From a virus: a DNA stretch of 42,147 nucleotides. Both the position numbers and the translations under genes were made by a program. The stretch is taken from positions 1 through 42,147 of IMG/VR virus record IMGVR_UViG_3300011113_000734. The stretch is one strand, 5' to 3'. Positions 32,294 to 42,000 of the stretch are shown one piece after another; the first letter of the stretch is position 1, and each line of letters opens with the position of its first letter. A model generated the notes under the pieces. It saw only the letters and a program-made list of their open reading frames with translations, searched no databases and had not been told where the DNA came from.

Positions 32294-33157
32294 TCACTCC
32301 TTTGAGTCAAGCTCTGTTTTAAGCTTGGAATAAATCATAAATTTTGTGATTATTGTGTCATCAATTTGATCAAATTTTTCAGACATGAGCTCTTGCTTTG
32401 TTTCAATAAGTTTTGCCTTAAGGTGTGGCAAATCTTTTATTTGCTCGATGTAAGCGTTGATGCTAGATGAAAGATCAGATCTAACCTCTTCTAATCTTTG
32501 AACTATCTGAGAATCATCGTTAGATGATGAGGACAGTGCATAAGCCTTGATAATGTTCTTTTGCTGTTCATTTAAAGAGTCTGAATATTTTTCGTTCAGC
32601 TTCTTAGACATGACAGTCATTAGTAAGCGGGATGTTCCAGGCGTCTCTTCAGAGATTGTGTGTTCAGACACAATCTTTTTTGGTGATAGAAGCCATTGAA
32701 CAAGCTGATCTTCATATTCGGCGATCTTAGTGATGTCAGCATCTTCAGAACGCCACTCATTAATTAGCTGTTGTATTGTTGCACACATTCTATATTCATT
32801 GACGTGTTGATCGTAAAAAGAACCGTCATTATTAATAGTATGGTTTATGTTACGAATAAGCAAAGATTTTTCTCTGTCTAATTCTGCAGTATCCATCTTA
32901 ACAGCAGCATCCTTAGCCTCTTTGAGTATTCTTGATGCTACTTGAGGTGATGAAACTGAGGTCTTAATTAGCGCATTTAAAAGGCGAAATTCTCTATAGA
33001 GACTAGTTCCCTTCTTGAAATGACGTCTTAGAATTTTTAAAGCAGCAGCTGATTTTCTTTTGTCATCTTCAACGAGTGACTTAGAAATAGAAGAAACTAA
33101 GAATTCGTAAAGTAGAATTGAGTTTCTTTTCTTGTTGTGGTTCTTGCTCATTCTCAT
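32294..33157 (-). CDS. Unknown helical protein between portal and protease
   Basis: A 287-residue protein from the ATG at 33157 (a GTG one codon earlier overlaps the portal stop). GAGGAG upstream, inside the portal's last codons, points to translational coupling. It is almost all helix: basic N-terminus, then LLYEFLVSSISKSL and several amphipathic helices, no membrane segment. Similar-sized helical genes occur between portal and protease in marine T4-like phages, but I cannot name a family. Position suggests a head assembly role, for example a portal or core partner. Confidence 0.65.
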   Translation of the reverse strand: MRMSKNHNKKRNSILLYEFLVSSISKSLVEDDKRKSAAALKILRRHFKKGTSLYREFRLLNALIKTSVSSPQVASRILKEAKDAAVKMDTAELDREKSLLIRNINHTINNDGSFYDQHVNEYRMCATIQQLINEWRSEDADITKIAEYEDQLVQWLLSPKKIVSEHTISEETPGTSRLLMTVMSKKLNEKYSDSLNEQQKNIIKAYALSSSSNDDSQIVQRLEEVRSDLSSSINAYIEQIKDLPHLKAKLIETKQELMSEKFDQIDDTIITKFMIYSKLKTELDSKE

Positions 33158-36100
33158 CACAGTATCTCCTCGTCGGTCTTATCAGATTCTTGCTCCTCTA
33201 TTTCAATAGACATATCTTCTGATAAAAGTTTATTTGAATTAATAGATCTAGACTGAAAAGCCGGTAGCGAAGCCATCTTTCTCAATGCAGACATAACATC
33301 TGACCCAATTCTTGTCTTAGTTTCTTTTAACGGATTAGATGCAAGGGATCTTAAGAATTTTCCATCAAACGGGTCGGTCATAGCTAAATCTTTTGCATCA
33401 AGCGATGATGCCCAATCAGGCATGTGCAGCTTTGAAGGTCCTGAATGTCTTATTCGTGCTCTGTTATGACGTATTCTATCAATTTGTCGCTGTGCCTTAA
33501 CTGGCATGTCGACGTCTTTTAGCTTGAATTTAATTCCAAACTCTTCGTCATCGTCCGGATCGTCGGCTGAAAGCAGTAGATTTCCTACCTCTTCGTTGTC
33601 AGCAGGATCATCTCCAGCAAAGAGATCTCCTTCTTCTCCGCCCTCTTCACCTCCGGATTCTTCTCCGCCCTCTTCACCTCCGGCTTCAGCTTCGCCTCCG
33701 CCTTCACCGCCGCCAGTTGTGGCCTCGTCTCCGCTTTCCTCTTCAGGTTTAGCATTTTCAATCTCACCATCTATCAGTTTTTCTTTTAGACGCTGATCGT
33801 CAATATCGCGGCATTCTTCTTCACTGAGACCCCAGATCTCTTTTCTAATAAATTCCTTGCTCATTTGACCTTCAGGAGCTGAACCTGCAATTTCAAATTT
33901 TGCTCTCCATAGTTCAAGCTTTTGCTGCTGGGCTATAGTTGAAGGATTCGGTAGACGGAGAACGAAGTTTTGTAAGTCTTCATCATCAAATCCATGAGAA
34001 TATAGATGTATAATTGCGAGCTTGTTTAGCTCAGCGATAATAGTCTTTTGTATTACGGCAATAGTCCTAGAGAAACGTATGTCTTCTTGAGCCAAAGTAG
34101 CCTTTGAACTTAAAGACTCATCGTAGCCAAGATAAGCTTTCGGTACCTTGAGTGCAGAGAATAGTTTCTTTTGAATATAGGCTACATCCTCAACTGCTGC
34201 AGCATTTTGTCCACCAGCTAACGTATCAATTTTAGTACCAGACTCACCGCCGCGGACAGGTATGAAATAATCTTCATCTACAGATAGAGGATTATAACGA
34301 AGATCAACTCGGCCCGTAGACCTATCGACTACCTGACTTGATCTCAAGTTCTTTCTTTGCTCTTCGACGTACATCGGTACGTTTTCAGGAGGAATATTGG
34401 CAACATCAATATAGAAAACTCGGCGTTCCGGAGCGCGGACAACGCGATAAACCAGCATTGCGTCTTCAATTAGAATGAGTTGACGCCAGATGCGTCTAGC
34501 AGCTTCTATGATCGATGATCCGTACGGCAAGAAAGAATCGTTACCGAGAAGCCTAAAATGAATGACTTCCCAATTTTCGAGAGTTTTATTACCCATGGTG
34601 ACCCACTTATAACGAACAGCCATCGGATCGTCTGGGTCGTAATTTTCTTCCCTAATAATCTCATTGACGGGAATTGGAAAGACATTTATGACACCATGAT
34701 CAGGCGAGACGTCACAGTAGAGGAAGAAATCACCATACTTAACAAGGTTTCTAACCCACGATCTTAGATTAAATTCAACATTTAATATATCGTAGAATAG
34801 CTCCTCTAATATTTCCTTAATTTTCTCGTTGTCAGAGTAGACATGTAGCACTCTACCCTTTTCATCTTGTGCACAAGTCTCGTCTGCGTATATGTCAAGC
34901 GCACTCGCAATCTCAGGTGTGTTGTGAGAAATGACTGTGTCTGTAGCGAAGTTCTTATAGCCGTCGACAGTTAGATCATACAGTGGGATCACACCATGAT
35001 AGTCGATAGACGCAACTTTAAGATTTTCGTAGTTATGAGAAAATTCAGTGTAGTTTTTATAACCTTGTTCGGCAAGTCGCTTAGAAAGAATTGTATCTGT
35101 CGTGCCCAAAGACTGAATTAGATCCTTCTTTGACATGCCTTTAGAAAAAATTGAGCATATTCTGTCAAAGGTAACTGAATGATTATATCGAGGATTATTC
35201 TCGCCTTGGTTGCTCCATCCTGCGTTGTGCCAATCTGGGTTGTATGCTTTGGCGAATGTTTGGAAGTCTTGATATCCGTGTTTTCGTAGTTTACGTTTGA
35301 TTACATTGGGATCGGTATCAAGAACTTCGCACATCTTTCGAGAATTGAAGTTTGTTCTTTCGGCAACTTCTAAAATTCGACCGAATGTGATGTCCTTCCG
35401 CTCGGCAGGATTGTTCTCGGACATGAACTTAGAATGATTGATCTTGAACTGCTGAATCCAGTCAGAATTTTGTTCAGACCATTTAGCACCGTTGAGAATC
35501 TCTGCATGAAGCTTTTGATGAGCTTCGCTTGTCATCACCAGGAGATTTTCAGGTCTATTGTCGTATTTGATGAAATTTTTGTGGTGAACGACTTCGTCGT
35601 TTGTCAAAGGAGAACCTTTTATCATTTCTCCGACGACTCGATGCTCAGATGCCCAGCCATTCATCTTCGACCGTCGGTCCATTGTGTAGATCCAACGATA
35701 ACCTTCACCTTCTTCTTTGCAGCCGTTAAAAAGATCCCGACGATAGAATGGCATCATTGCATCGCCGGCTTTAAGATCTTCAATCTTGCAGAAGGTTCCA
35801 TCGCGCTTCATGAGTCGATGGTTAGGAGTTCCGATGATCTTCTGCCCGTTGTCGAAAGTAACTATGTAAGCGTGATCGGTTCGGGTTTGTCGAGCTTGTT
35901 TACCCCAAGCTGGAATAATTCTTCCTAAGTTATGATCATAAGAATAGACTAGGAATGTTTTGTCTGGGTCTGCAGAGCATTCTTCAGCAAGATCTTTAAT
36001 TTTCTTATAACCGTCAGGTACTGCGATTAGAGTATCTCCATGAAGACAGTACTCCATTTCAACGAAGTCCTGATACCTCATCATTCTCTCTGAGAGATTG

Positions 36101-36288
36101 TAAGCGTTAGCTGTGATTGTTGTGTATGTAGGAGCTACGCTCTTTTGAAAGAGTAAAGTGCCGCTGCTCTTAGCAGAATCTGGCAAAGCAACGGTAGTAT
36201 CTAAACTTCGGATCTTTCTTTTGACGACTGGGCCGCTTTTAAAGAGCCTCGTTAATTTTTGAAAAAGTGTTTGTTGATTCTTTGCCAT
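33157..36288 (-). CDS. gp20: Portal protein (gp20-like) interrupted by an intein
   Basis: A 1043-residue precursor from the ATG at 36288; AGGAGG upstream decides the start (a TTG at 36303 is unlikely). The intein covers residues 81-456, leaving a spliced portal of about 667 residues (T4 gp20: 524). Extein landmarks: YQDFVEMEY before the intein, TPEIASALDIYADETC after it, then RNLVKYGDFFLYCDV, RLLGNDSFLPYGSSIIE, PERRVFYIDVANIP, LPRLPNPS-type region (FVLRLPNPSTIAQQQ) and FIRKEIWGLSEEE. The C-terminus carries a low-complexity Gly/Glu segment (around 820-860) and an Asp-rich part not in T4. The portal is the 12-fold ring for DNA entry. Candidate promoter at 36333-36361. Confidence 0.94.
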   Translation of the reverse strand: MAKNQQTLFQKLTRLFKSGPVVKRKIRSLDTTVALPDSAKSSGTLLFQKSVAPTYTTITANAYNLSERMMRYQDFVEMEYCLHGDTLIAVPDGYKKIKDLAEECSADPDKTFLVYSYDHNLGRIIPAWGKQARQTRTDHAYIVTFDNGQKIIGTPNHRLMKRDGTFCKIEDLKAGDAMMPFYRRDLFNGCKEEGEGYRWIYTMDRRSKMNGWASEHRVVGEMIKGSPLTNDEVVHHKNFIKYDNRPENLLVMTSEAHQKLHAEILNGAKWSEQNSDWIQQFKINHSKFMSENNPAERKDITFGRILEVAERTNFNSRKMCEVLDTDPNVIKRKLRKHGYQDFQTFAKAYNPDWHNAGWSNQGENNPRYNHSVTFDRICSIFSKGMSKKDLIQSLGTTDTILSKRLAEQGYKNYTEFSHNYENLKVASIDYHGVIPLYDLTVDGYKNFATDTVISHNTPEIASALDIYADETCAQDEKGRVLHVYSDNEKIKEILEELFYDILNVEFNLRSWVRNLVKYGDFFLYCDVSPDHGVINVFPIPVNEIIREENYDPDDPMAVRYKWVTMGNKTLENWEVIHFRLLGNDSFLPYGSSIIEAARRIWRQLILIEDAMLVYRVVRAPERRVFYIDVANIPPENVPMYVEEQRKNLRSSQVVDRSTGRVDLRYNPLSVDEDYFIPVRGGESGTKIDTLAGGQNAAAVEDVAYIQKKLFSALKVPKAYLGYDESLSSKATLAQEDIRFSRTIAVIQKTIIAELNKLAIIHLYSHGFDDEDLQNFVLRLPNPSTIAQQQKLELWRAKFEIAGSAPEGQMSKEFIRKEIWGLSEEECRDIDDQRLKEKLIDGEIENAKPEEESGDEATTGGGEGGGEAEAGGEEGGEESGGEEGGEEGDLFAGDDPADNEEVGNLLLSADDPDDDEEFGIKFKLKDVDMPVKAQRQIDRIRHNRARIRHSGPSKLHMPDWASSLDAKDLAMTDPFDGKFLRSLASNPLKETKTRIGSDVMSALRKMASLPAFQSRSINSNKLLSEDMSIEIEEQESDKTDEEIL
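34921..36048 (-). other. Intein with HNH homing endonuclease in the portal gene
   Basis: A 376-residue in-frame insertion. Splicing motifs: Cys1 in CLHGDTLIAV (block A), GTPNHRL (block B), YDLTVDGYKNFATD (block F), VISHN then Thr as +1 residue (block G: His-Asn, with Thr as the C-extein nucleophile). HHKNFIKYDNRPENLLVM is an HNH (HNH_3-type) nuclease core. After it come two related ~50-residue units (TFGRILEVAERTN... and TFDRICSIFSKGM..., each with a RxLxxxGY..F element), probably HTH DNA-binding repeats. It should splice out of the portal precursor. Confidence 0.93.
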
Positions 36289-36332
36289 ATTATGCCTCCT
36301 CAATACGAAGTCGGCGTTTCACCTTGCGGGAT

Positions 36333-36361
36333 ATATTAAACTGTTTCTGTCAATAATTCAA
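36333..36361 (-). promoter_or_regulatory. Candidate promoter for the portal gene
   Basis: On the minus strand TTGAAT (36361-36356) and TAATAT (36338-36333) are 17 bases apart, about 45 bases ahead of the portal ATG. Good sigma-70 spacing, but this is only a pattern match. Confidence 0.45.
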
Positions 36362-36363
36362 TA

Positions 36364-36675
36364 TCATTCTGAAGATGGTTTAAATACTGCCTTCTTAACA
36401 GCGGGATTTGGTTTAGAAGGTGCATCGATGTAGTTCATGCTATTAGTTGCAACAAATTTAAGCTTTTCTACAAGCTCGTCAAGTGCTTGTAATCCAACGT
36501 GAGATTTTGCTGACTCAGAAGCATTTGACTTAAATTTTTCAATTGACTTAATAAGATCCGCACAAGTGTTTTGTACGCTTGAAGATTGTTTAATCTCGTC
36601 AGAGATATCTTCGTTGATCTTTTGAATCTCTTCTTTGATTATTTGCTTAAGCTGATTAACGCTAATTTTTTGCAT
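36364..36675 (-). CDS. Small leader-bearing protein 4
   Basis: A 103-residue protein with the shared leader MQKISVNQLKQIIKEEIQKI, followed by NE22 and Asp23 (I-N-E before Asp, a weaker fit to the gp21 cut rule). The rest is helical with DLIKSIEKFKSNASESAKSH and a short basic C-terminus. It sits between the terminase and the portal. The AGGT site precedes the ATG. Likely role: prohead internal protein, inferred from the leader. Confidence 0.6.
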   Translation of the reverse strand: MQKISVNQLKQIIKEEIQKINEDISDEIKQSSSVQNTCADLIKSIEKFKSNASESAKSHVGLQALDELVEKLKFVATNSMNYIDAPSKPNPAVKKAVFKPSSE

Positions 36676-36704
36676 TGAACTTCTACCTTCGTATATGTAT
36701 CACT

Positions 36705-38327
36705 TCACTTGAATAACCAAGAAAAATCTGAATTATCTTGACTGGGCTGACTGTTGTTCTGCTGTTGAGAATTTCCAAATGGAGACAGGCTTCTAAGCTG
36801 CGGGTGTAGAGGCATCATTGTATTTCTATTACCCGGTATTCCTATAGCCTCGGATACAGTTCTGCTACCCCTGCTTGTTGCTTTAAGCATTGCATAAGCT
36901 AGACTAGATGCTTGATCATTGCCCCCGCCCTCTCCGGCAGCTAGCCACATTCCAATAGCTATGCTGATAATCAGATCGTCATGAGAGTCTTTAGACGCCA
37001 TTGCTTTAGATCCATTCCAGACGAATGCTTGCATTTGGTCATATAGACGTTGTGAGTAAGACTTCACCATACCATTTCTAATAAGCTCTTCTAGCTTGGC
37101 AAGTATCTGGTGTCTAGACTTGGTCTGAGTAGAAAATCCTGGTAGTTCATCCGGATTAACTGACTTAAATTCGAATGGGTCTCCTCTAAAGCTAGGGTAG
37201 TACATTCGAGGATAACCTTCGTCTCTCAGTTTTACGCAGGTAAAATAACCAAAAGAATTCTGTTCGGGACAAACAAGTGCTTCATTATACTTCTTGCCAT
37301 ATTCAGACAGCAGGTCAGCAAGTTTATCAGGAGGAGTTTTGCCCATAAACTCAGCTACAACTTCACAAGTTTCATAATCTATCACATGAAAAGTAGAATA
37401 GTCAGAAGCATCTCCTCTAGCAACGTCAGCTGATATAACATACTTTTTGTTCGCCTCGGGTTGACGCCATATCCACACACCACTTTGAGGTCCTTCTTTT
37501 AGGAGAGGTTGTCGAATCATCTCTCTCATCCTGTCTAATTCTGTTGGTTGTAAGAAGGTATCACCGGATGTTATAAAGTCGCACAAAAATTCTTGAGCAA
37601 CTTTTCTTCTCGGAAGATTCCTAGTCTCTTTGTCAAACCACTCTTGGTCATGGTCAGGATGTACATCCCAAGGCAGTCTAATAGGATTAAAAGCATTGAC
37701 ACCTGACTCAGCTTCTGTCCACAGCTTATAATATTGTCCACCTACACCGTTTGGTGTTGAAAGAATAACAGCGCTACCACCTGTTGATAGCGTAGGATAT
37801 AAGCCGGTCCAGATATCGTCAAAGTCTCTAATGAATGCTGCCTCATCGACGATGAGAAGTGCTAGCGCTTCAGAGCGGCCAGCGTCGGGAGATGTTGGAA
37901 CTGCCGTAATAGTTGAACCATTAGTGAATCTAATGGCCTGCTTAGTTGGCTCATATTTAGTGAGTAGCAACCACGGGGGAAGAGAGTCAAGCATAGTCTT
38001 CACCTTTTTGATGAAGTTCATTGCTGTAGGAAGCTTTGTTGCAATAACAAGTATGTTCTTGTCTTTCTTAAAAAGAGCCATCCACAAAGAAAAAGCTGCA
38101 GTAACTGTTGATAAACCTAGCTGCCTACTTTTAAGAACTATATTAAATCTATGATCTTGAAACTGCTTGACACAATCATCTTGAAAATCATATGTCTCAA
38201 ACGGTATTAGTCCTTTAACTGGGTGCTGGATTTTTGTGTACTTCTTCATAAAGTACACAGGATCTTTTCCGCACTTTAAAATTTCAGCAACTTGTTGTTG
38301 CCTGCTGGGACTGACTGGACTGCTCAT
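36705..38327 (-). CDS. gp17: Terminase large subunit (gp17-like)
   Basis: A 540-residue packaging motor. ATPase: KSRQLGLST (66-74, Walker A with the viral-terminase style), LLIVDEAAF (158-166, Walker B, D161 E162) and STPNG (190-194, coupling motif). Nuclease: D301 in VISADVARGD, E355 in PEQNSFG and D450/D451 in DSHDDLIIS, the RNase H-like triad for headful cutting. Length is close to T4 gp17 (610 aa). The ATG at 38327 overlaps the preceding stop by four bases (ATGA). No clear gp16-like small subunit is next to it; the 128-aa gene upstream is a candidate by position only. The C-terminal Gln/Ser/Asn-rich tail is probably flexible. Confidence 0.96.
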   Translation of the reverse strand: MSSPVSPSRQQQVAEILKCGKDPVYFMKKYTKIQHPVKGLIPFETYDFQDDCVKQFQDHRFNIVLKSRQLGLSTVTAAFSLWMALFKKDKNILVIATKLPTAMNFIKKVKTMLDSLPPWLLLTKYEPTKQAIRFTNGSTITAVPTSPDAGRSEALALLIVDEAAFIRDFDDIWTGLYPTLSTGGSAVILSTPNGVGGQYYKLWTEAESGVNAFNPIRLPWDVHPDHDQEWFDKETRNLPRRKVAQEFLCDFITSGDTFLQPTELDRMREMIRQPLLKEGPQSGVWIWRQPEANKKYVISADVARGDASDYSTFHVIDYETCEVVAEFMGKTPPDKLADLLSEYGKKYNEALVCPEQNSFGYFTCVKLRDEGYPRMYYPSFRGDPFEFKSVNPDELPGFSTQTKSRHQILAKLEELIRNGMVKSYSQRLYDQMQAFVWNGSKAMASKDSHDDLIISIAIGMWLAAGEGGGNDQASSLAYAMLKATSRGSRTVSEAIGIPGNRNTMMPLHPQLRSLSPFGNSQQQNNSQPSQDNSDFSWLFK

Positions 38328-38710
38328 GACATTTCGTATATAAATGTTTTTCTATAGTACGCAGTTCTCTTTGATGTGTGATGATAACCCCCACCAATCA
38401 TCTCAACTGAATCAGCAGCACTAACTTCTTTTAGAGTTAAAGCATCTCCAGTAATTTCTTTATATTTTTCTTTAAGAGACTTTGTGTAACGACCGACAAG
38501 GTTGTCTGCATCATTCTGTGTTGTCTTTTTAATCATTTGCGCTTCACTTGTTGAAGCAAAATTCATGATGCAATTAAATGTGGCCACCAACCTATCCCCA
38601 CCAGCGTATGTAAATTTAACTGAATAAGAAGCAGTCTTAGGTGTTGACGATCTTCCCCATGTATTGTCTAAGATCTGTCCCAGTGCATTATAGTCAATTA
38701 CTTTCGGCAT
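38324..38710 (-). CDS. Unknown 128-aa protein directly upstream of the terminase
   Basis: A 128-residue protein overlapping the terminase start (ATGA), so translation is coupled. It reads as a small alpha/beta domain: MPKVIDYNALGQILDNTWG, YSVKFTYAGGDRLVATFNC, a Gln/Lys helix (AQMIKKTTQNDADNLVGRY) and a YRKTFIYEMS end. In T4 the small terminase gp16 occupies this position, but this protein has no visible coiled coil or HTH and is shorter, so I leave it unnamed. Confidence 0.6.
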   Translation of the reverse strand: MPKVIDYNALGQILDNTWGRSSTPKTASYSVKFTYAGGDRLVATFNCIMNFASTSEAQMIKKTTQNDADNLVGRYTKSLKEKYKEITGDALTLKEVSAADSVEMIGGGYHHTSKRTAYYRKTFIYEMS

Positions 38711-38746
38711 GTTGTTACTCTCTGATGCATTAAATATGCTGTTAAA

Positions 38747-39007
38747 TCACGTTGTGACATCTTCTCTAGACGGTCGCCAACCATTTTTCCAGTCTTCTAG
38801 ACGCGGATATACATGCTTGCTTGCACACTTGTCACAACAATTAAATTTTTTATGTGCCTCTTCGTCGTAAATAGAAGTCATTATTTTGTCACAAAAGTTA
38901 CAAAAAAATGGAACAAACTCTTGTTCTTCTTTAGGCTTTATAACATAAAAGCCGTCAGGATGCTCACATATTAGTCTATCGTTGGTGTAATCTTTCCATT
39001 CTTTCAT
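38747..39007 (-). CDS. Small zinc-ribbon protein
   Basis: An 86-residue protein with two Cys pairs, FFCNFCDKIM and FNCCDKCASKH, suited to bind one zinc ion. The N-terminus (CEHPDGFYVIKP) is strand-like and the C-terminus carries RLEDWKNGWRPSRED. Its ATG overlaps the SbcDC fusion stop (ATGA). No family known to me. A DNA- or protein-binding role is plausible from the zinc site only. Confidence 0.7.
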   Translation of the reverse strand: MKEWKDYTNDRLICEHPDGFYVIKPKEEQEFVPFFCNFCDKIMTSIYDEEAHKKFNCCDKCASKHVYPRLEDWKNGWRPSREDVTT

Positions 39008-42000
39008 GCGTAGACAACCCTCGAGTCTTTTTCATTTTTTGTTATTTCTAAGATGTGGTCGGCAACATCCTTAATTCCATCAACGTGCGTTATGACAAGA
39101 ACAAGTCTAAAGTACTTTTTTAGGCTTGTCAGCAATCTATTGCATGCCTCGACTCCAGCGTCGTCTAGAGTGCCAAATCCTTCATCTATGATAAACATGT
39201 CACATTTCGACATAGAAGAAACGTTAACAAGCGCAACTCTTAAAGCAATAGACGCGATAGTCTTTTCCATGCCGCTGCAGAGCTCAATAATTCTTCGTGA
39301 GTCCCCATAATTAATATAGATCTCTGAGGCATCAGAATCATCATCATTCTCTAGTTCAACTTCAAAATCAACTATTCCATGAAGAATCTTTGCAATCTCT
39401 GCATTGATCGCAGGAATTTGTGAACGCGTAATGATCAGCGGTATACCCTTCTTAGAAAATGCACCAGAGATTATCTCGTACGTCTTCATGTCTTTTAAAA
39501 TTGCATCTCTAGAAAATTTTTCATTGTTAAGCTTATCAATATCAGACAGGAGCTTCCCTCTCTGTGTAGCCAAGCTTAGTCTAAGCTCATCAGACTCCTT
39601 AATTTGTTTTGTTAAAACTTCGATTTTTGACCTAATAGAAACAACCTCAGTGTTTTCTTCATTTTTAAGAGCAGTCTGTAAGTCTTTTAATTTCTGCTCG
39701 GCGTCTCGTAAAGTATCTGCAATAGAGTCGCAGGAAGCTCTGCTAGCAGCTATTTCTGTTTCTTTCTTAGAAATTTCTAACTTAAATTTAGCAGATAATG
39801 TGATAGCTTTCTCCAGCTTATCTAGCCTAGACACGAGATTTTCCTTATTCATGGCAGATAGCTTAACACTAATCTCATTCATTCTTTTTAAAGCATCGTC
39901 TGATTTGTGAACTTGATCACTAAGCTTTTCTTTGCTTTGGTGAGCATCCTTAATAAACTTGCAGGTAGGATACTCGTCTCCGCACGGAACTTCATCAAGA
40001 ATTTTAAGAGACTTTTGATATTGCTTGAGCTGAGTTGTTTCTTTATCATGCAGATGCTTTAGATCTGACAGTGATCTTTCAAGTTCACAAATATTAGTTA
40101 GCTGTTGCTTGAGATCTTCTACGTCGTCAGAGTTCTCAACTTGTTCAACAACTTCTAGTTTAGACTTTAATATCTGGATTTCGGACGTCAAATTGTCAAT
40201 TTTTGAAGTGCAATCGTCGCACGATTTTAGCAAGGTAGACACTCGCTTCTCTTGATTGAGAACGTCTGTTTGGGTAACTACTTTGACATCTTTGTGTGTA
40301 GAAAGATCCGCTTTTAAATCAGAAATTTCTGATTGCCTGTGAGCGTTTAAAACCTCAAGCTCATCTAGTTGATGCTTAATTTCACTGACAGCATCACTAC
40401 ACTGTTTTTTAAGCTCATCCCAATTTCTATCTGGGAAATTCTTTAACTGTGCCTTAAAGCCATTTAAGTCTTTATTTGCTAAGTCAGCCATCTTATCAAA
40501 AACATCAAGTCCTAAAAATCTTGATAGAAATGATCTTCTTTTAGTAGAACCCTGTGAGATAAACGCATTGATATCACCTTGCGCAGACAGAGACGTAATT
40601 GAAAAGTCTTCATGTGTACCAATTAATGATCTAATAACTTTTTCTGTATCAGTTCGAAGATCACCACATAAGTCTTCAAGCTCACCATCATCTTGCATTT
40701 TGAAGAAATTTAATGATGTTGTAGCGCTTGTGATTCCTTTTTTATTGACAGACTTACTAGTCTGGCGCTCTGCAACATAAACATTTCCGTTGTGCTCAAA
40801 GATTGATCTTGCGTAACAGTAGGGCTTTCTAATATTACAAACGTGTAAATTTTTTATTGATCCTCGGTCAGTCGTGTTGAACAAGTTATACATTAAAGTG
40901 CCAACGATAGAAGACTTACCAATTCTATTGGCACCAAATACGCCAATAATTCCATTCAGTTTTGAAAAGTCAATCTCATTGTCTTCGCCGTACGCAAATG
41001 TATTGTGCCACTTCATGTGTTTGAGGGTCCACTTTGATCCTCTCGATAAGTCATCTGACGACGAGACAATTGACAAATATTTTTTAACTTGGCTTGTCAG
41101 TGTGTCGCAATTATAGTCTGTGACGCCATTTTCTTTAGCGTAAGTTTGAATTAAAGAGAGAATCACTTCAGGAGATGATAAGTCTGACTTAGCAATAGTT
41201 GCGCTTCCAGCTTTGATAGTTTCACTCTCAGCTTTGTACTCAGACTTAAACGTTACCTCAGTAGCATCATATTGACTCTTTAAAGTGTCACTAAAGAAGC
41301 TAACGTCATCTTGACTCAAAGCATTAGAAGACTTAATTCTGAATCTTGACTGCTTTGGATAGTTCTGAGCTTCTTTTAGAAAATCTTTCTGAGAACCGGT
41401 CCAGTTGAGAGTGACAAAGGGCTTGGGATTAGGCAGCTTTCTAAAGCTGACGTTCCATTTAGAGATGCTTTCAATATTCCAGACTAGATAACCATGATCT
41501 AATTCTTCAGCATAATTCTGCTGCAATGGTGTACCTGGGTATGCTATCCACGGTTTCTTATTTCCCTCTTGATCATCCCTATAGCCAAGATACTGAAGCT
41601 GATGAATATCTCCTAAAAGAACAAACGGATAGTCTTTAAAGAAGTCAACTTTAATTTGTGACTCATCTATTTCCCAACCTGACTCTGTGACGGAGCCTTG
41701 AACCGGTCCGTGATAGCAGGCAAGATTGATTTTGCCCGGTTCTGGTTTGACATTATCCCAACCCTCTTCATCAAAAAGGCTGTAGACACACAAATTAAAT
41801 CCTGGCTCGAACTCATATATGCCGCTCTTCTTATAAAGATGGATGCGAGGATTGTTAATTGCTTGAACTATAGGAGATACAGCATCTTGTCTAGAAAGAT
41901 TGGTTAAATTGCCGTCATGATTGCCAAGCGTTAAGTGGACCGGCGCGACCTTAGCCATAGACTCAAGCCACCACGTAAGTTGGTCAATGTACTCTGGGGA

